DNA of 64,000 nucleotides from RHKX01 sp963823565. Lineage in GTDB: Bacteria > Actinomycetota > Thermoleophilia > Solirubrobacterales > 70-9. The stretch covers positions 496,001 through 560,000 of the forward strand of contig CAWGLR010000003.1 in assembly GCA_963823565.1 (NCBI GenBank), given 5' to 3'. Position 1 is the first letter of the stretch; the number at the start of each line of letters is the position of its first letter. A program made the translations under genes and the position numbers. Positions 8,289-17,016 of this stretch are shown piece after piece. Below the pieces are notes generated by a model that did no database searches, was not told where the DNA came from, and worked only from the letters and a program-made list of their open reading frames with translations.

Positions 8289-11200
8289 GCAGCAGCTACC
8301 GCGACTACCTCGCGGCGGTCCACGAACGGATCGTCGTCTTCGACGGCGGCATGGGCGCGACGCTCGAGCGCTTCGACCTCTCCAGCGAGGACTACGGCGG
8401 GCTGCCCGGCAAGTGCCACGAGGCGCTCGTCCTGCACCGTCCCGACGTCATCGAGGGCGTCCATCAGGCGATGCTCGACGCCGGCGCGGAAGTCGTCGAG
8501 ACCGACTCCTTCCAGGGCTCACGGCTGAAGCTCGAGGAGTGGGGGCTGGGCGCGGAGACCGTCGAGGTCAACCGGCGCGCGGCCGAGATCGCGCGGAAGG
8601 CGGCCGGGGAGTCGCGCTTCGTCGCCGGCTCGATCGGCCCGACCGGCTTCCTGCCCGCCTCCGACGACCCGACGCTGGGCGACATCACCTTCGGCCGCCT
8701 CGCCGAGGTGTTCGACGAGCAGGCGGGGGCCCTGGTCGAGGGCGGCGCCGACCTGCTGATCATCGAGACGGCGCAGGACATCCTCGAGGTGCGGGCGGCG
8801 ATCGTCGGCGCCCGCGAGGCGTTCAAGCGGGTCGGCCGCAGCGTGCCGATCCAGGTCTCGGTCTCGCTGCTGCCCAACGGCGGCAAGATGCTCCTCGGCA
8901 CCGACATCGAGGCGGTGCTCGCGATCCTCGAGGGGATGAGGGTCGACGTCGTCGGGCTCAACTGCTCGACCGGCCCCGAGGACATGCGGGACGCGATCCG
9001 CTACCTCGGCGAGAGCTCGCCGGTGCCCGTCCACTGCATCCCCAACGCCGGCCTCCCGATCCAGGGTCCCGACGGCGAGACCGTCTTCCCCGAGGGGCCG
9101 GAGCAGATCGCCTCGACGCTGGGGGAGTTCGTCGAACGCCACGGCGTCTCGATCGTCGGCGGCTGCTGCGGGACGACTCCCGACCACATCGCCGCGCTCG
9201 CCGAGCGCGTCCGCGGCCGCGTGCCGGGCGAGCGGCCGGAGCCGGGCCCGCCCCGGGTGGCGTCGATGATGAGCGCCTACGACCTCGCCCAGACGCCGGC
9301 GCCGACGCTGGTCGGCGAGCGCGTCAACTCCCAGGGCTCGCGCAAGGCCAAGGAGCTGCTGCTCGCCGACGACTACGACGGGCTCGTCCAGGTCGCCGAG
9401 GATCAGGTCGAGGGCGGCGCCCACGTGCTCGACGTCTGCGTCGCCCTGACCGAGCGCCAGGACGAGGACGTGCAGATGGGCGAGACGGTGAGCCGGATCT
9501 CGCTGACCCAGCCGGCGCCGATCCAGGTCGACTCGACCGAGCCCGAGGTGATCGAGGCGGCGCTCGAGCGCATCCCGGGCCGGGCCATCGTCAACTCGGT
9601 CAACCTCGAGGCCGGCCGCGACAAGCTCGACCGGGTCGTGCCGATCGCGATCCGCCACGGCGCCGCGCTGATCGCGCTGACGATCGACCCCGAGGGGATG
9701 GCGAAGACCGCCGAGCGCAAGCTCGAGGTGGCGCGCGAGATCCACCGGATGGCCTGCACCGACCACGGGCTCGACCCCGAGCTGCTGATCTTCGACGCGC
9801 TGACTTTCACGCTGACGACCGGCGACGAGGAGTGGCGCCCGTCGGCGAAGGAGACGATCGAGGGCATCCGCCTGATCAAGGCGGAGCTGCCCGGCGTGAA
9901 GACGTCGCTGGGCGTCTCGAACGTGTCGTTCGGCATCTCGCCCGGCGCCCGCGCGGTTCTCAACTCGGTGTTCCTCCATCACTGCGTCGAGGCCGGGCTC
10001 GACCTCGCGATGGTCAACCCCAACCACATCACCCCCTACGGCGAGATCCCGGAGGCGGAGCGCAAGCTGGCCGACGACCTCGTCTTCGACCGCTCCGAGG
10101 ACGCGCTGCAGAGGTTCATCGAGCACTTCGAGAGCAAGGGCCCCGAGGAGGAGGTCTCAGCCGAGGACGCGACGGCCGGGATGGAGCCGGAAGAGGCGCT
10201 GCACTTCCACATCCTGCGCCGCAAGAAGGACGGGGTGGAGGAATGGATCGAGCGCTCGGTCGAGAAGATCGGCGCGGTCCCGACGCTGAACGACGTCCTG
10301 CTGCCGGCGATGAAGGAGGTCGGCGACAAGTTCGGCGCCGGCGAGCTCATCCTGCCCTTCGTCCTGCAGTCGGCCGAGGTGATGAAACGGGCCGTCGCCA
10401 AGCTCGAGAATTACCTGGACCGGATCGAGGGCCATACGAAGGGCACCGTCGTGATCGCGACGGTCTTCGGCGACGTGCACGACATCGGCAAGTCGCTGGT
10501 CAACACGATCCTCACCAACAACGGCTACACGGTCGTCGACCTCGGCAAGCAGGTGCCGATCGAGCGGATCATCGACGCCGCGGTCGAGCACGAAGCCGAC
10601 GCGATCGGCCTCTCGGCGCTGCTCGTCTCGACCTCGAAGCAGATGCCCGCGTGCATCGGCGAGCTCCATCAGCGCGGGCACGAGTTCCCGGTGCTGATCG
10701 GCGGCGCCGCGATCAACCGCGACTTCGGCCGCCGCGCGCTCTACCCGAAGGGGAAGGAGTCCGACGAGGTCTACGAGCCGGGGGTCTTCTACTGCAAGGA
10801 CGCCTTCGCCGGGCTCGACACGATGGACACGCTGATCGACGGCGACGCCCGCGACGCGCTGATCGAGAAGCTGCGCGACGAGGCGAGGAAGCTGCGCGAG
10901 AAGGCGGAGGTCGTCGACGACGCGCCGCCGGTCACCGACGACTCGGTGCGCTCGGCGATCCGCACCGACGTGCCGATCCCGGAGCCCCCGTTCTGGGGCG
11001 TCCGCGAGATCCCGGTCGACATGGACGAGGTCTTCGACCACCTCGACACCCACGTGCTGTTCAAGCTCCACTGGGGCGGCCGCGGGGTCAAGGGCGAGGC
11101 GTGGGAGAAGCTCGTCCGCGAGGACTTCGGCCCGCGCCTGCGGCGCATGTGGGCCGAGCAGGACTACCTCGAGCCGAAGGCGGTGCTCGGCTACTTCCCC

Positions 11201-11860
11201 TGCGCCTCCGACGGCAACGAGCTGATCGTCTACGACCCCGAGGACACGAGCCGCGAGCTGCACCGGCTCGTCTTCCCGCGCCAGCCGCGGCACGACCGCA
11301 TCTGCCTCGCCGACTACTTCCGCCCGGTCGACGCCGGCGAGCTCGACGTGGTCGCGCTCCAGGCGGTCACCGTCGGCCCCCAGGTCACCCAGCTCCTCGA
11401 GCGCCTCGAGGCCGAGGGCGAGTTCGCCGAGCAGCTCTTCACCCACGGCATCGGCGTCCAGGCGGCCGAGGGCATCGCCGAGTGGCTGCACTCGAAGGTC
11501 CGCGCCGAGCTCGGCATCGACCCCGGCCAGGGGCGCCGCTACTCGTGGGGCTACCCGGCCTGCCCGGACCAGTCCGAGCACACCAAGGTCTTCGACCTGC
11601 TCGACGCGGAGCGGATCGGCCTCTCGCTCTCCGGCGGCTACGCGGTCGAGCCCGAGCAGTCCACCGTCGCGATCGTCGCTCACCACCCGCAGGCGACCTA
11701 CTTCGGCATGAAGTCGGGCTTCGTCCCCGAGGACCGGGCGCCCGACGACCTCGTCGCCGCCAAGCCCCGCGCCGACGTCGTCCCGCCCGACTCCGAGCCG
11801 GCGCAGGAGGGCGCCCCGGAGGTGGACGACCCGCAGGCCGCGGAGGCGACCGCCGGTTAG
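8285..11860 (+). CDS. metH: Cobalamin-dependent methionine synthase
   Basis: The 1191-residue enzyme methylates homocysteine from methyl-tetrahydrofolate through a cobalamin cofactor. Domains run in the standard order. The homocysteine-binding barrel spans about 1-320, with zinc cysteines in LNCSTGPED (near 226) and GGCCGTTPDH (near 292-293). The pterin-binding domain (about 335-610) follows, then the B12 cap and Rossmann domain with the cobalt-ligand motif DVHDIGK near 729-735. The SAM-dependent reactivation domain spans about 900-1170 (RRYSWGYPACPD, LSLSGGYAVEPEQS). The acidic C-terminal tail looks disordered. Length matches E. coli MetH (about 1227). All domains appear intact. The start is a GTG without its own SD, and expression is likely set by the S-box RNA upstream. 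Confidence 0.97.
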   Translation: MSSSYRDYLAAVHERIVVFDGGMGATLERFDLSSEDYGGLPGKCHEALVLHRPDVIEGVHQAMLDAGAEVVETDSFQGSRLKLEEWGLGAETVEVNRRAAEIARKAAGESRFVAGSIGPTGFLPASDDPTLGDITFGRLAEVFDEQAGALVEGGADLLIIETAQDILEVRAAIVGAREAFKRVGRSVPIQVSVSLLPNGGKMLLGTDIEAVLAILEGMRVDVVGLNCSTGPEDMRDAIRYLGESSPVPVHCIPNAGLPIQGPDGETVFPEGPEQIASTLGEFVERHGVSIVGGCCGTTPDHIAALAERVRGRVPGERPEPGPPRVASMMSAYDLAQTPAPTLVGERVNSQGSRKAKELLLADDYDGLVQVAEDQVEGGAHVLDVCVALTERQDEDVQMGETVSRISLTQPAPIQVDSTEPEVIEAALERIPGRAIVNSVNLEAGRDKLDRVVPIAIRHGAALIALTIDPEGMAKTAERKLEVAREIHRMACTDHGLDPELLIFDALTFTLTTGDEEWRPSAKETIEGIRLIKAELPGVKTSLGVSNVSFGISPGARAVLNSVFLHHCVEAGLDLAMVNPNHITPYGEIPEAERKLADDLVFDRSEDALQRFIEHFESKGPEEEVSAEDATAGMEPEEALHFHILRRKKDGVEEWIERSVEKIGAVPTLNDVLLPAMKEVGDKFGAGELILPFVLQSAEVMKRAVAKLENYLDRIEGHTKGTVVIATVFGDVHDIGKSLVNTILTNNGYTVVDLGKQVPIERIIDAAVEHEADAIGLSALLVSTSKQMPACIGELHQRGHEFPVLIGGAAINRDFGRRALYPKGKESDEVYEPGVFYCKDAFAGLDTMDTLIDGDARDALIEKLRDEARKLREKAEVVDDAPPVTDDSVRSAIRTDVPIPEPPFWGVREIPVDMDEVFDHLDTHVLFKLHWGGRGVKGEAWEKLVREDFGPRLRRMWAEQDYLEPKAVLGYFPCASDGNELIVYDPEDTSRELHRLVFPRQPRHDRICLADYFRPVDAGELDVVALQAVTVGPQVTQLLERLEAEGEFAEQLFTHGIGVQAAEGIAEWLHSKVRAELGIDPGQGRRYSWGYPACPDQSEHTKVFDLLDAERIGLSLSGGYAVEPEQSTVAIVAHHPQATYFGMKSGFVPEDRAPDDLVAAKPRADVVPPDSEPAQEGAPEVDDPQAAEATAG

Positions 11861-11864
11861 CTTC

Positions 11865-11880
11865 GCCCGCGTAAGCGGGC
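11865..11880. terminator. Hairpin between convergent metH and K+ channel genes
   Basis: GCCCGC and GCGGGC form a 6-bp stem with a GTAA loop, 4 nt after the metH stop and 4 nt before the 3' end of the convergent gene. It has no clear U-tract on either side. A bidirectional terminator is plausible. Confidence 0.5.
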
Positions 11881-11883
11881 CCC

Positions 11884-12711
11884 CTACCGCGAGCGGAGCT
11901 GGTGCTCCTCGAGCGTCCGCTCGAAGTCGTCGAGCGCCATCGCGACCATCCCCGCCTGCAGGCGCAGCGCGGCCGGCCGCCCCTCGTCGCGGGCCTGATC
12001 GATCAGCTCGCGCATGAAGCCGCGCAGGTCCTCGCGGCTGGCACGCTCCTCCTCGGACTGGAAGTAGTTGAGGATCGGCAGGTGGATCAGGTCGCGGCGG
12101 ACCTCGATCGTCTGCTGCCCGAGCGAGTAGAGCATGCGCTCGAGCAGGGCGGGCTCGGCGGCGGCGATCGACTCGCCGAACTGCCGCTCGGCCTCGCGCA
12201 GCAGGTGGATCTCATGGGTGAGCGCCTCGCGGCGGCGCAGCGCCCCGTAGATCGAGACGAGCCAGGAGATGCTCGCGGTCAGGAGCCCGAGCCCGAACAG
12301 CGTCTCGATCGGGCCGAGCAGCCGCAGCAGGTCCGCCTCCGGCGAGATGTCGCCGTAGCCGAGGCTGGTCAGGTTGACGAGGGAGACGTAGAGCGAGTCG
12401 GCGAAGGAGCCGTGCTCGCTGGGGTCGAGGCCGCTGAAGTGGAAGCCCTCGGGCATGTGCGGCAGGAAGATCAGCGCCCAGCCGATCGCGAGCATCGCGG
12501 TCCAGGTGGCGAGCACCGTGATGTAGCCGAGCGGTCCCGCCCAGAGCGGCGCGCCGGTGCCTCGCCGCAGGCGGCGCGAGGCGTGCCAGATGGTGTGGGA
12601 GATGCTCCGTCCGAGCACGCCGCGCCCGGTCGGGTGGAAGAGCGTCTCGAAGATGTCGCGGAGGGCGACGAGGATCAGCGCCGCGCCGGCCAGCGTGAGG
12701 ATCACGTCCAC
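11884..12711 (-). CDS. Two-TM potassium channel (Ion_trans_2 type)
   Basis: In this 275-residue protein two hydrophobic segments flank a re-entrant pore loop with the K+ selectivity filter TSLGYGDISP (about residues 115-124). The preceding turret (SEHGSFADSLYVSLVNL) fits this family. A further N-terminal hydrophobic segment (VILTLAGAALILVAL) may add one membrane pass. The C-terminal 110 residues are helical and charged, without a recognisable RCK or TrkA-N domain, so the gating signal is unknown. The start is a GTG with a TAGCCT -10 box 6 nt upstream (12723-12718), suggesting a leaderless transcript. Confidence 0.85.
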   Translation of the reverse strand: MDVILTLAGAALILVALRDIFETLFHPTGRGVLGRSISHTIWHASRRLRRGTGAPLWAGPLGYITVLATWTAMLAIGWALIFLPHMPEGFHFSGLDPSEHGSFADSLYVSLVNLTSLGYGDISPEADLLRLLGPIETLFGLGLLTASISWLVSIYGALRRREALTHEIHLLREAERQFGESIAAAEPALLERMLYSLGQQTIEVRRDLIHLPILNYFQSEEERASREDLRGFMRELIDQARDEGRPAALRLQAGMVAMALDDFERTLEEHQLRSR

Positions 12712-12736
12712 GCCGGGAGGCTATGCGGGCGCGCGG

Positions 12737-13621
12737 CTAGCCGTACTCGAGGCTCTCGGGGAAGCCGAGGATCAGCTCGGCCATCCGCTCCGGCATCTCG
12801 ACCTGCGGGCAGTGGCCGCAGTCGGGGATGATCTCGATGTCGGAGTAGTCGACCGTCCGCAGGACGCGCTCGGCGCCGTCGGTGTAGACCATCCGGTCGC
12901 GCTCGCCCCAGACGAGCAGGAGGGGGCAGTCGATCCGCTTCAGGTCGAAGGGCTGCTCGAGCTCGGGCAGCAGCCGGCGGCCGATCTCGAGGATGCCCAT
13001 GCTCCGCTCGAGCGAGCCGATGTGCCCGGCGAACGAGGCGATCACGTCGCGGTCGGCGCCCTCGCGGTCGTGGAACGCCAGCTCGCGGTAGACGCGGGAG
13101 ACGATCTCGCGGACGAGCCGCTCGGGGACCGGGAACGGGGAGCGATGCAGGAGCCGGATCAGCCGCTCGCTCTCGATCACCCCGAACCAGTGCGCCATGT
13201 GCAGCCCGGCGGGGGCGATCGGGACGATGCCGGCGACCGGCAGGTCCTCGCGCTCGGCCGCGCGCAGCGACAGGGCGCCGCCGAGCGAGTTGCCGACGAC
13301 GATCACGTCGCTCGCGTGCCGGGCGGAGAGCTCCTCGATCGCCGCGTGCACGACGCGATCCCACTGGGGCAGCATCGGCCGGACCGGCTCGAGCGGCTGC
13401 GCGGTGCCGAACCCGGTCAGGTCGACGGCCATCGCCGCCCGTCCGGAGGCGGCGAGGTGGCGCAGCATCGGCCGCCAGGTGTCGGCGCTGTCGGCGTAGC
13501 CGTGGAGCAGCAGCAGCGGCGGCCCCTCGCCGCCGAGCTCGATCGCCCTCGTCTCGACCCCCGCAAGGCGAGTCCGGCGTTCCGTCGCGCTTAGGGGCGA
13601 TTGGTGCTGGGTAGGGGACAA
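12737..13621 (-). CDS. Alpha/beta hydrolase
   Basis: The protein is an alpha/beta-hydrolase of about 294 residues: oxyanion-hole motif LLLLHGYADSADTW, nucleophile elbow GNSLGG, a likely acid in the VWGERDRM region, and the catalytic histidine in DCGHCPQ. This pattern is common to C-C bond hydrolases and esterases, and the substrate cannot be told from sequence. The frame extends upstream to a GTG at 13696, but that would abut the divergent ferritin-like gene at 13700 and leave no room for its promoter. I place the start at the TTG at 13621, with in-frame GTGs between as alternatives. Confidence 0.8.
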   Translation of the reverse strand: MSPTQHQSPLSATERRTRLAGVETRAIELGGEGPPLLLLHGYADSADTWRPMLRHLAASGRAAMAVDLTGFGTAQPLEPVRPMLPQWDRVVHAAIEELSARHASDVIVVGNSLGGALSLRAAEREDLPVAGIVPIAPAGLHMAHWFGVIESERLIRLLHRSPFPVPERLVREIVSRVYRELAFHDREGADRDVIASFAGHIGSLERSMGILEIGRRLLPELEQPFDLKRIDCPLLLVWGERDRMVYTDGAERVLRTVDYSDIEIIPDCGHCPQVEMPERMAELILGFPESLEYG

Positions 13622-13699
13622 GGCGACAGTTCTTCTACCGCGTGCCCCCGATGGCACCGGAATTCCTATCAAGCCGACACACCCGGAGGTACCCACCCG

Positions 13700-14191
13700 A
13701 TGTCAGACATCCTCGCCGACGAGAACCGTGAGGACCGCGAGAAGCTCGTGGAGATGCTCACGAAGGCGTACTGGATGGAGATCGAGACCGTGATGAGCTA
13801 CGTCACCAACTCCGTCAACCCGGACGGGGTGCGGGCATCCGAGATCAAGGAGTCCCTGGCGGCCGACATCACCGAGGAGCTCGGGCACGCGCAGCAGTTC
13901 GCGGCGCGGATCAAGGAGCTCTACGGCGTCGTCCCGGGCTCGATGGAGTTCACGGCCGAGCAGTCCTACCTGCAGCCGCCCGAGCACCAGACCGACATCC
14001 CGGCGGTGATCCGCGGCGTGATCGAGGCCGAGTCCGGGGCGATCTCCTATTACAACGAGATCATCGAGTTCGCCGGCGACGTCGACCCGGTGACCGAGGA
14101 CATGGTCATCGCGATCCTCCGCGACGAGCAGGGCCACATGCGCGAGTTCGAGGGATTCCTCCGCGAATATGAGGCCGAGGGCAAGGCCTAG
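13700..14191 (+). CDS. Ferritin-like / bacterioferritin-type protein
   Basis: This 163-residue four-helix protein has paired di-iron motifs: an early glutamate (WMEIETVMSY), EELGHAQQF, a second glutamate in VIEAESGAI, and DEQGHMREF. That is the E...ExxH...E...ExxH ligand order of ferritin-like proteins. Likely roles are iron storage or peroxide detoxification. The ATG has a good SD (GGAGG, 13684-13688). It is transcribed divergently from the alpha/beta-hydrolase gene. Close relatives in actinobacteria are annotated as bacterioferritins, but the heme-binding methionine is not obvious here. Confidence 0.8.
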   Translation: MSDILADENREDREKLVEMLTKAYWMEIETVMSYVTNSVNPDGVRASEIKESLAADITEELGHAQQFAARIKELYGVVPGSMEFTAEQSYLQPPEHQTDIPAVIRGVIEAESGAISYYNEIIEFAGDVDPVTEDMVIAILRDEQGHMREFEGFLREYEAEGKA

Positions 14192-14246
14192 ACCGTGAGA
14201 TTGGCCACGGATGGCCGAATCCGCTGCAAAATCGCCACCAGATCGG

Positions 14247-14272
14247 CACGGTTCCTTTGCAAAGGTCCCGTG
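14247..14272. promoter_or_regulatory. 26-bp near-perfect palindrome, candidate operator
   Basis: CACGG-TT-CCTTTG and CAAAGG-TC-CCGTG are inverted copies with no loop and one mismatched position. The centre (TTGCAA) could act as a -35 element for the TAATGT -10 box at 14282-14287, which lies 8 nt before the ATG at 14296. A dimeric repressor bound here would block that promoter. Confidence 0.45.
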
Positions 14273-14295
14273 AGCATCCGCTAATGTAGGCGCAG

Positions 14296-14499
14296 ATGAA
14301 CGACCTACCCACAGACAGACACGTGGCGGTGCTCGAGCGGACCTTCGAGCTCGAGCTCGCCGACGGCAGCCGGCTCGTGCCCGACGAGGGCGAGGCGAAG
14401 CCGGTGCGTTGCGACGGCGACGCCGACCACGCGTTCACGCTGGCGGACGTCCAGCGCGAGGGCGGGCAGCCGTTCGCCGGCTACCGCCGCGTCGCCTAG
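14296..14499 (+). CDS. Small hypothetical protein
   Basis: A 67-residue acidic protein with no recognised family. It shows codon usage like its neighbours, a -10 box (TAATGT) placed for leaderless transcription and a palindromic candidate operator just upstream. No membrane segment or signal peptide is present, and the single cysteine is in VRCDGDAD. It is convergent with, and overlaps by 4 nt, the 3' end of the sugar dehydrogenase gene. It is probably real because promoter and start fit together. Confidence 0.5.
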   Translation: MNDLPTDRHVAVLERTFELELADGSRLVPDEGEAKPVRCDGDADHAFTLADVQREGGQPFAGYRRVA

Positions 14500-15728
14500 C
14501 CCTTCTTCTTCCGCTTCGGCTCGATGGCGAAGACGTCGCCGCTGAGGTTCGCCCAGTAGAGGTGTCCCGCGGCGTCCTCGCCGAACGACGAGACGCCGGA
14601 GCTCGACGGCAGCCCCGTGGCCGAGTCGCCGCGAGCGCCCTTCATCGCCGGGATCAGGCTGCGGATCTGCCCCGCGCAGAAGTCGGCGTAGAGGTAGCGG
14701 CCCCACAGCGAGCGGATCCGCGGGTCCCGTGAGACGAACCCGCCGGTGATCGAGCAGTTGCCGCCGGCGTGGCTGTACTCGAAGATCGGCGGCACGGCGC
14801 CCGCGGGCACCGGGCTCGGGTCGGAGCCGACGCGATGCGTTCCCTCGAGGGCGTCCCAGCCGAAGTTCGCCCCGCGGGCCGACTTGACCGACCGGTAGTC
14901 GACCTCCTCCCACTGGTCCTGGCCGACGTCGCCGATGACGATGCTGCGGGTGCGGCGGTCGAACGAGAAGCGGAACGGGTTGCGGAGGCCGAGCGAGAAG
15001 ACCTCCGGGCGCCCGGCCTTGCCCTTGCCGGCGAAGGGATTGGAGCGGGGGATCGTGTAGCGCCGCTTGCCCTTCCGGTGCGGGTCGATTCGCAGCAGCT
15101 TGCCGAGGAGCGAGTTCCGGTTCTGGGCGTTCTCGGGCGGGTCGTAGGCGCTGCCGCCGTCGCCGGTGCCGATGTAGAGCAGGCCCTTCGGGCCGAACTG
15201 GAGCTGGCCGCCGTTGTGGTTGGAGTTCTCCGAGTGCTCGATCACCAGGACCTTGCGCCCGCTGCCCGAGCGTGCGCGAAATGCCCGCTTCCCCCGGCCG
15301 GCGCGCCGGTACTCCTCGATGACGATGTCCCCGTCGCCGCGCGTGTAATAGACGTAGAAGAGCCCGTTGCGGCGGTATCGCGGGTCGAACGCGACCGAGA
15401 GCAGCCCGCGCTCGCCGCCGGCCTCGACCTTGCCGTCGATGTCGAGGAACGTCCGCTGCCTGCCGCGGCCGCCGTGGCCGAGCGCCTTGATCACGCCCTC
15501 CTGCTCGACCACGAACAGCTTCGCGCCTACCCCCGTCACGTAGACGGGCGAGCTGAAGTTGCCGACCTTCCGCCCGCGGAATCCGCCGTGGCCGTCCCCC
15601 GGCTTGGCGGGGCGGGCGGCGGCGTCGCCCGGCTCACCCGAGGCGCCGGGCCCGAAGCCCGCCGCGAGACCGGCGGCGGCCAGCGTCGTCGCGAGGATCC
15701 CCGCCGCCGCTCTCCGTGCCCGCCGCAT
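14496..15728 (-). CDS. Secreted PQQ-type glucose/sorbosone dehydrogenase-like protein
   Basis: The 410-residue beta-propeller belongs to the GSDH (soluble glucose dehydrogenase) family. The N-terminus is a signal peptide (MRRARRAAAGILATTLAAAG). The propeller shows GERGLLSVAFDP, NHNGGQLQFGPKGLLYIGTGDGG, the RIDP and GLRNPFRFSFD motifs, IGDVGQDQWEEV and a final NCSITGGFV. In the family these surround the PQQ and calcium site; the histidine of the NHNGG motif is the probable catalytic base. It is exported, and the electron acceptor is unknown. A paralogue lies directly upstream on the same strand. A TACCCT -10 box 8 nt before the ATG suggests a leaderless mRNA. Confidence 0.85.
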   Translation of the reverse strand: MRRARRAAAGILATTLAAAGLAAGFGPGASGEPGDAAARPAKPGDGHGGFRGRKVGNFSSPVYVTGVGAKLFVVEQEGVIKALGHGGRGRQRTFLDIDGKVEAGGERGLLSVAFDPRYRRNGLFYVYYTRGDGDIVIEEYRRAGRGKRAFRARSGSGRKVLVIEHSENSNHNGGQLQFGPKGLLYIGTGDGGSAYDPPENAQNRNSLLGKLLRIDPHRKGKRRYTIPRSNPFAGKGKAGRPEVFSLGLRNPFRFSFDRRTRSIVIGDVGQDQWEEVDYRSVKSARGANFGWDALEGTHRVGSDPSPVPAGAVPPIFEYSHAGGNCSITGGFVSRDPRIRSLWGRYLYADFCAGQIRSLIPAMKGARGDSATGLPSSSGVSSFGEDAAGHLYWANLSGDVFAIEPKRKKKG

Positions 15729-15750
15729 GGCACGGGAGGGTAGCTGGCGC

Positions 15751-17016
15751 TCAGCGGGCCGGATCCAGCCGGTAGACGGGGCCGTCGATCGAGACGGCGT
15801 AGACGCGGCCGGCGTCGTCGGTTCCGAACGAGGCGAGCCGCGGCACCTCCGCCCCGAGCGGGCGATCGTCGCGGGCGGGCTGTTCGGGCGCCGGCTGAAA
15901 GCTGCGGATCTGGCCGCGGCAGAGGTCGCCGTAGACGTAGCGGCCCTCCAGCGACGGCAGCCGCGGGTCGCGGACGACGAGGCCGCCGGTGATCGAGCAG
16001 TTGCCGTCCTCGTGGCTGGCGACCAGCACGGGCGGGATCGTGCCCTCGGCGGGCTGGTCCTCGTTGAACCGGGCCTCGCCCTCGAACGCGGACCAGCCGA
16101 AGTTCGCTCCCGACGCCTGCTCGGAGGTGACGTAGTCGATCTCCTCGAACTCGTCCTGGCCGACGTCGCCGATGCTCAAGTCGTCGGTCGCCGGGTCGAA
16201 GGAGAACCGCCAGGGATTGCGCAGCCCGTAGGCGAAGATCTCGCCCCGCGCGCCCTCCTCGCCGACGAACGGGTTGTCGCGGGGCACCGTGTAGGGCCGG
16301 TCCCCGTCGGGGGAGGGGTCGATGCGGAGGATCTTCCCGAGCGGCGTCGAGAGGTCGAGGCCGTTGCGATCGGGATCTGCCGCCGAGCCGCCGTCGCCGA
16401 ACCCGATGTAGAGGTCGCCGTCGGGCCCGAACAGGACGAGGCCGCCGTTGTGGTTGGGGAACGGCTGGTCGACTCGCATCAGCTCGCGCGCGCTGCCGGG
16501 GTCGGCGACCCCGTCGGCCGCTGAGTACTCGACGATCCGGCTGTCGCCCTCGTTGTCGGTGTAGTCGACGTAGAACAGGCCGTCGCGCTGGTAGTCGGGG
16601 CTGAAGGCGACCGAGAGCAGCCCCTGCTCGCCCTCGGCTGCCGTCTCCCCCGAGATGTCGAGGAACGTCTCGGTGCTGCCGTCGGGAGCGAGGCGGTCGA
16701 TGGTCCCGCCCTGCTCGACCACGTAGAGGTCCTCGTCCTCGCCGGGCGGCTGGGTGACGTAGAGGGGCGCGTCGAACTCGCCGAGCTTGGTGAGCTTGAT
16801 GCCCTGCTTGGCCTGCTTGCCCGGAGCGGTGGTCTCCGCGGTGGTGCTCTGCGTCGAGTCGCTCTCGTCCCCGCAGGAGGCAAGCAGCAACAGGCAAGTA
16901 GCGAGTAGCAGGTAGCAGCCGAGTGGACGCGCTACCTGCTTCAGCGAGCGCAGCGAGCGTGCTACCCGCTGCTCGCGCCTACGGCTTCTCAGTGATGACC
17001 TGGCCGTTGTCGCCAA
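15751..17016 (-). CDS. GSDH-family sugar dehydrogenase lipoprotein (tandem paralogue)
   Basis: This 421-residue paralogue of the next gene shares EQGLLSVAFSPDYQ, NHNGGLVLFGPDGDLYIGFGDGG, GLRNPWRFSFD and IGDVGQDEFEEI. The N-terminus is a lipoprotein signal (LLLATCLLLLASC, lipobox Cys near residue 48). The DNA encoding residues about 12-45 is a copy of the GTAGC-rich repeat found at two intergenic sites (20.6 and 57.3 kb), so the signal peptide appears to derive from a repeat. The only in-frame ATG, at 17016, overlaps the preceding gene by 38 nt, and no other suitable start yields the signal sequence. Gene duplication followed by repeat insertion at the 5' end is a likely history. Confidence 0.82.
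   Translation of the reverse strand: MATTARSSLRSRRREQRVARSLRSLKQVARPLGCYLLLATCLLLLASCGDESDSTQSTTAETTAPGKQAKQGIKLTKLGEFDAPLYVTQPPGEDEDLYVVEQGGTIDRLAPDGSTETFLDISGETAAEGEQGLLSVAFSPDYQRDGLFYVDYTDNEGDSRIVEYSAADGVADPGSARELMRVDQPFPNHNGGLVLFGPDGDLYIGFGDGGSAADPDRNGLDLSTPLGKILRIDPSPDGDRPYTVPRDNPFVGEEGARGEIFAYGLRNPWRFSFDPATDDLSIGDVGQDEFEEIDYVTSEQASGANFGWSAFEGEARFNEDQPAEGTIPPVLVASHEDGNCSITGGLVVRDPRLPSLEGRYVYGDLCRGQIRSFQPAPEQPARDDRPLGAEVPRLASFGTDDAGRVYAVSIDGPVYRLDPAR
16884..16979. repeat. GTAGC-rich repeat, copy A (in coding sequence)
   Basis: About 95 bp of short units such as GTAGCGAGTAGC, GCTACCTGCT and GCTACCCGCTGCTCGC, with an AGCGAGCGCAGCGAG core. Related copies lie at 20638-20716 and 57277-57366. 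This copy falls inside the 5' end of the lipoprotein dehydrogenase gene and ends at the stop codon of the upstream gene. Confidence 0.7.
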
